Shown here: positions 19,074 through 21,959 of the stretch, in pieces
Layout of the letters: each line of letters begins with the position of its first letter
Position numbering within the stretch: position 1 is the stretch's first letter
Assembly: GCA_000444245.1 (NCBI GenBank)
Contig: ATSW01006435.1
Span: 1-21,959 of the forward strand
From: Botryllus schlosseri
Lineage: Eukaryota; Chordata; Ascidiacea; Stolidobranchia; Styelidae
Length of the DNA: 21,959 nt
Direction of reading: 5' to 3'
Notes under the pieces: model-generated
What the model saw: the letters and a program-made list of their open reading frames with translations, nothing else
What the model was told of the DNA's origin: nothing
Database searches by the model: none
Translations under genes and position numbers: made by a program

Positions 19074-19218
19074 TGGAATAGCATATTGATATTGAATTCA
19101 ACGCGAATATTTTCGGCTGACACTCTTTAGGGGTGATTGTCACCAACTAGCAACAGTTCAATATGAATATTCTGTTCAATTGTATATTGAAGTTCTGTAC
19201 CTCCAAGAAGCTCTTCAA
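19074..19218. repeat. Foldback/MITE family, copy 5 (most complete)
   Basis: The left half (19074-19150) reads GGAATAGCATATTGATATTG, AATTCAACGCGAATATTTTC, GGCTGACACTCTTTAGGGGT, like the second part of copy 1. The right half (19156-19218) is the reverse complement of the first part of copy 1, with TTCAATATGAATATTCTGTT, then CAATTGTATATTGAAGTTCTGTACCTCCAAGAAGCTCTTCAA. The two halves share GAATAxxATATTxATATTGAA as inverted arms, so the copy folds on itself. It lies only 138 bp outside the hAT element. Confidence 0.75.
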
Positions 19219-19737
19219 TGATCGCAATACCGTATTTTAATGCGATATTCACCTTAGTCGCGAGAACGCATGATTTTAGCAAAGCCAATAATGACTTACC
19301 TGTAAGCCTACGTCAGGTCCGTAGTGACATATTATCACCCACGCGGGCCATGATTGCTCACCATTCAAGCAATATTGCCATTGTCCGAGCCATGTTGCTA
19401 CATAATAATAATTCATTATGACGCTCATAACGTAGAATTCGATCCGCCTGGGAATATATACCGCATAAAGACCCAGGATTTACAGCAGATATGTTAGATA
19501 CGCGAATGTTATCAATCGCAATAATCTCAGCCTCCTGACTTGCACCCACCAGCATTCGTCACGTCAATCCAGTAATTCCACTTTATCCTATTTCGCGTAA
19601 TAACTCCTCTTTGTCACAGAAATAATCCGTTTGTTTCCTGCTATGGCGGTTTGCTTTGTCGCGACGGTTTGTGGCATCAATGATACATTCTCGTTTCGTA
19701 GCGTAACGGTAAAATCAGCGATCTGTCACAGTGTTTA

Positions 19738-19745
19738 TGACGTCA
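19738..19745. promoter_or_regulatory. CRE-like palindrome TGACGTCA
   Basis: A perfect CREB/ATF consensus in the context TTTATGACGTCACATT. The other example, at 15290, is also followed by CATATTCT-type AT-rich sequence. No gene is tied to it. Confidence 0.25.
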
Positions 19746-19888
19746 CATTGTGTTTAACCTTAATGATACTGCAGAGTGCAGTCGTCCTTGATTGCTTTTG
19801 CGCGCGTTGTAAGACAACAGAGATTGTAGTAAGACTAGCTTCAATAGCGAAAAATGCCTCGTCGGAAAAAGCAGGTATATTTACAAAA

Positions 19889-19947
19889 TTTCCACCACAT
19901 GATGGAAAATTGATACATTTACCAGCTTTCCGCCCTACGGGTGGAAA
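19889..19947. repeat. Pair of adjacent hairpins sharing the stem TTTCCACC
   Basis: TTTCCACCA-CA-TGATGGAAA (19889-19908) and TTTCCGCCC-TAC-GGGTGGAAA (19927-19947) are hairpins with 9-bp stems, each with one mismatch or wobble, starting 38 bp apart. A third GGTGGAAA occurs at 20152, next to an AAATCGT/ACGATTT stem (20157-20163 with 20172-20178). They may be part of an unrecognised structured repeat. Confidence 0.5.
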
Positions 19948-21013
19948 TACATTTGTATTTTTCAAATTCCAGCCATGGAGCAGGATCCTGCACCCGTGCA
20001 AATCAGGCCTTTTCACCCAAAATAAACCCACCGTGTAATATATATCTCCATAAGAATTGGCGTATTTGACTCGTTTGTATCCCTTGAAATGACGTGAAAG
20101 CAAGATTTTGTACCAGAAAGTGCCTTTTATCCGATTTGCATCCCGCGATATGGTGGAAATCGTAGAAATACACGATTTTCGTTAACATTGCAATCGCTTT
20201 CGACGCCTGCAGTGTTCGTGACTAGGAGGTGTCGAAAAAGTATTTTATCTCGGCTCAAATCAAGTCCGTAGAATAGTCGAGAAAAGCTGTTTCCGCGATA
20301 GACAACGTTGTGGTGAAACAGTCGTTTGTGACTTGCGGTATTGGCTACATAACGTGAACTTGGAACGATTTGTTGTTCTTCTTTCTGCGTGTTTTTGCAG
20401 CATTCGTCGCAACAGAAATAGGCTGTGCTGCTCTTGCGCGTACCAAGTTTTTTTTTATGGTGTTCACGGTGTTTGGACTGCAATGGTAATGTCATTACAC
20501 CAGGCCGATATTCCTAATTATGATTCCTGATCTGTGAACTTGTGGCACGTCGCCCTTTCCTCCTAGGCTTTTGTAAGATACCGCTTACGCGGATCTGATT
20601 CTTGGAGGACTGGAGAAGCCTTAGATAGGAATATTGGAGTTGACATCGTGCGAATACAGTTAGACTCAAATTTGTAAATTATGCGATCAAAAAGAGGTTA
20701 CCCATATAAAAATTAAAACTTCTAGTGACATCAAATTTCAAGCTGTATAAATCTGCCCTGGGTACCTAACTCAAAAATAATGACAGATGTTGTCAGGCGC
20801 GTAGCCAGCCGAAAAATAAGGGGGGGTTTGAAATAAAAGGGGGGGTTTCGATTTTTTCCTAATTTAGTAACGTCGCATTGACTCATTAGGGTTAAGTACA
20901 TGCGATGCGTAAATAACGATTATACAACATCCCCGTGTTGGCGATTATAGGCGTACGATAAGCTTTTCGACGAGTCCGGAAGTGCTGTTAATTAGCGACT
21001 CCCTGATCTGTCG

Positions 21014-21136
21014 TGAACAATGAAATACGCACGCGTCGAACATTTGAATACGCGCGCTTATCAACGCGCTGAACAATTAAATTCGCGCGCTTGTCAAAGC
21101 GTCCAACAATTAAATACGCCCGCTCATCAATGCGTC
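21014..21136 (+). repeat. 33-bp minisatellite, 3 full copies plus a partial
   Basis: Units start at 21038, 21071 and 21104, each exactly 33 bp, of the form RAACAATTAAATACGCGCGC followed by TTATCAACGCGCT-like sequence. A partial unit lies at 21014-21037. Copies differ at several positions, so the array is not recent. Confidence 0.85.
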
Positions 21137-21439
21137 TTGCGTCTTACGTAGCCTCGGTGACGATTTAGGCAAGTCAAAATGTACGAGTTTTTATGGAATA
21201 TGTGCTATAATGACGCCGATTTCAGGTGGTTCAAACCTTTACCTCTTATAACTCAAGCCTACTGGACTATAGCTGAAGACTAGTGGAAATCAATTACGCA
21301 TGTACGCACGCGTCGAACATGTGCGGACATTCGATGTTATTCAGTTACGAGATGTAACTCTTTAATCACAATCGCTAATCAGCATATACTTGATAGCATT
21401 TTATCCAAGCCATCGAGAAATAGGAGCCGAAGCATGGTA

Positions 21440-21675
21440 GGCCCAAGACGCGGTAGTTAGGCTAGCGATATCTTTAGTACGAGGCCTATTCCAGATGCGA
21501 TTGTGTAGGCCTACGAAGATATCGTGCACACCAAGCCAATGCAGATGTGATTGTGAAGGCCAGTGACGATATCGTGCGCCGCGGGCCTATTGCAGATGTG
21601 ATTATTCAAGCCAGCGGAATTAGGCTTGTTGGAGACGCGGTAAATCAGGCTAGTAATGATTGCCGAACGCGCGAC
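21440..21675 (+). repeat. About 50-bp minisatellite, five degenerate copies
   Basis: Three better units start at 21484, 21535 and 21585 (spacing 51 and 50 bp) with GCCTATTGCAGATGTGATTG, then AAGGCCAGTGACGATATCGT. They are flanked by two more diverged units of about 44 bp at 21440 and near 21625, both containing AGACGCGGTA, AGGCTAG and a GAT motif. The array lies inside the putative transposon. Confidence 0.75.
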
Positions 21676-21767
21676 AATGAATGACCTGATTTCGCCAATC
21701 ATCTCAGCGGGAGATCGTGTCGCGTTACACTGTGCAGTGCAATGCGCACAGACAAATCTCGCTAATT

Positions 21768-21820
21768 AGCAACACGTCTTTCGTTAATTGGCCGCGCCTT
21801 TCGTTAATTCGCCGCGCACA
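21768..21820 (+). repeat. Short 20-bp tandem repeat TTTCGTTAATTSGCCGCGC
   Basis: TCTTTCGTTAATTGGCCGCGCC is followed at once by TTTCGTTAATTCGCCGCGC, with a partial upstream relative (TCTCGCTAATTAGCAACACG). Such CpG-rich short arrays near the end of the element may be subterminal repeats. Confidence 0.65.
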
Positions 21821-21959
21821 ATACTGATAATATGACTTATTGAATTGCAAACGAGTATTAGCGTCAGAGCGGTCATTTAAAAAGAGCAAGGTTTCGCGTT
21901 AAAGGAGGGGGTTTCGCGTTTCTAAAGGAGGGGGTTTCGACCCCCGAACCCCCCCCCCC

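Larger units (their letters stand above)
18944..20793. other. No assigned gene; foldback copy 5, hairpins and unassigned frames
   Basis: The stretch contains the repeat at 19074-19218, paired hairpins at 19889-19947 and a hairpin at 20157-20178. Several frames of 60-135 codons are open on both strands (19631-20038 on +, 19735-20103 and 20127-20495 on -) without a recognised domain. The - frame at 20127-20495 has, near its start, KLGTRKSSTAYFCCDEC, which loosely recalls the Cys-rich tail of piggyBac transposases. The paired CxxC pattern is incomplete and no DDE core was seen to its right. From 20530 to 20793 I see nothing. Confidence 0.35.
20794..21959 (+). mobile_element. Putative non-autonomous DNA transposon, cut by the window edge
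   Basis: The left end CAGGCGCGTAGCCAG (20794-20808) followed by poly-G blocks (AGGGGGGGTTT twice, 20819-20850) looks like a terminal signature I recall from animal DNA transposons. The right side carries matching blocks AAAGGAGGGGGTTTCG twice (about 21900-21941), then CCCCCGAACCCCCCCCC at the window edge. The expected complementary end CTGGCTACGCGCCTG would lie just outside. The interior is CpG-rich, has no open frame of note (only 63 codons at 21511-21702) and contains two minisatellites. The family cannot be named from what is visible. Confidence 0.5.

Noticed and set aside
19358-19555. The - strand peptide EAEIIAIDNIRVSNI, like the end of a MAM domain (IAIDDI)
   Set aside because: Only a short block matches, the upstream part of a MAM domain is missing, and the frame closes just before it.
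1-21959. LTR retroelements, reverse transcriptase motifs, CRISPR arrays, rRNA or true tRNA genes
   Set aside because: I found no long terminal direct repeats, no YxDD-type motif in a convincing frame, no regularly spaced identical repeats, and no full cloverleaf.

Overview
This window looks like a piece of an animal (metazoan) nuclear genome, most likely a marine invertebrate. It is AT-rich and gene-poor. Its one certain gene is a cadherin-superfamily gene read from the + strand, with canonical splice sites and a 7.1-kb intron, and the rest is mostly transposon debris. CpG is common and there is no operon structure, no Shine-Dalgarno-preceded gene series and no rRNA. The phylum cannot be fixed from the sequence.

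Layout. About 281-545 holds a worn tRNA-derived SINE. Two exons (1720-1852 and 8961-9159) encode most of one extracellular cadherin (EC) repeat and the start of the next. Their phases fit (2 nt + 1 nt make one Ala codon), which supports both boundaries. The intron carries a large foldback (3559-4071), a dispersed 34-bp repeat in two copies, and a hexamer run just inside the donor. From 9160 to about 16850 no exon can be assigned. That stretch holds an unusually long orphan ORF on the - strand (10372-10989), a small very basic ORF (12400-12573), other unplaced open segments and three copies of a short foldback/MITE family. A 3-N gap at 15822-15824 is flanked by an identical 42-bp duplication, probably an assembly artefact.

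The clearest mobile element is at 16860-18935. It is a 2,076-bp hAT-type DNA transposon copy with 12-bp inverted ends starting CAGACATGGGGT, an exact 8-bp target-site duplication (ATGCTGAA) and dense GATTAC repeats just inside both ends. It contains a further copy of the foldback family and a tRNA-like SINE head. No transposase is visible, so it looks non-autonomous. All the scattered ambiguous bases of the window lie in its right half. A fifth foldback copy follows at 19074-19218. The window ends in what looks like another DNA transposon, starting at 20794 with CAGGCGCGTAGCCAG and poly-G blocks, containing two minisatellites and running off the edge in a C-tract.

What works together: the two exons belong to one cadherin transcript whose other exons lie outside, or unrecognised inside, the window. 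The remaining features are independent insertions. No complete new multi-gene system could be supported. The best candidates for something undescribed are the 205-codon orphan ORF, the 57-aa basic ORF, the hAT family with direct-oriented subterminal arrays, and the multi-copy foldback family.
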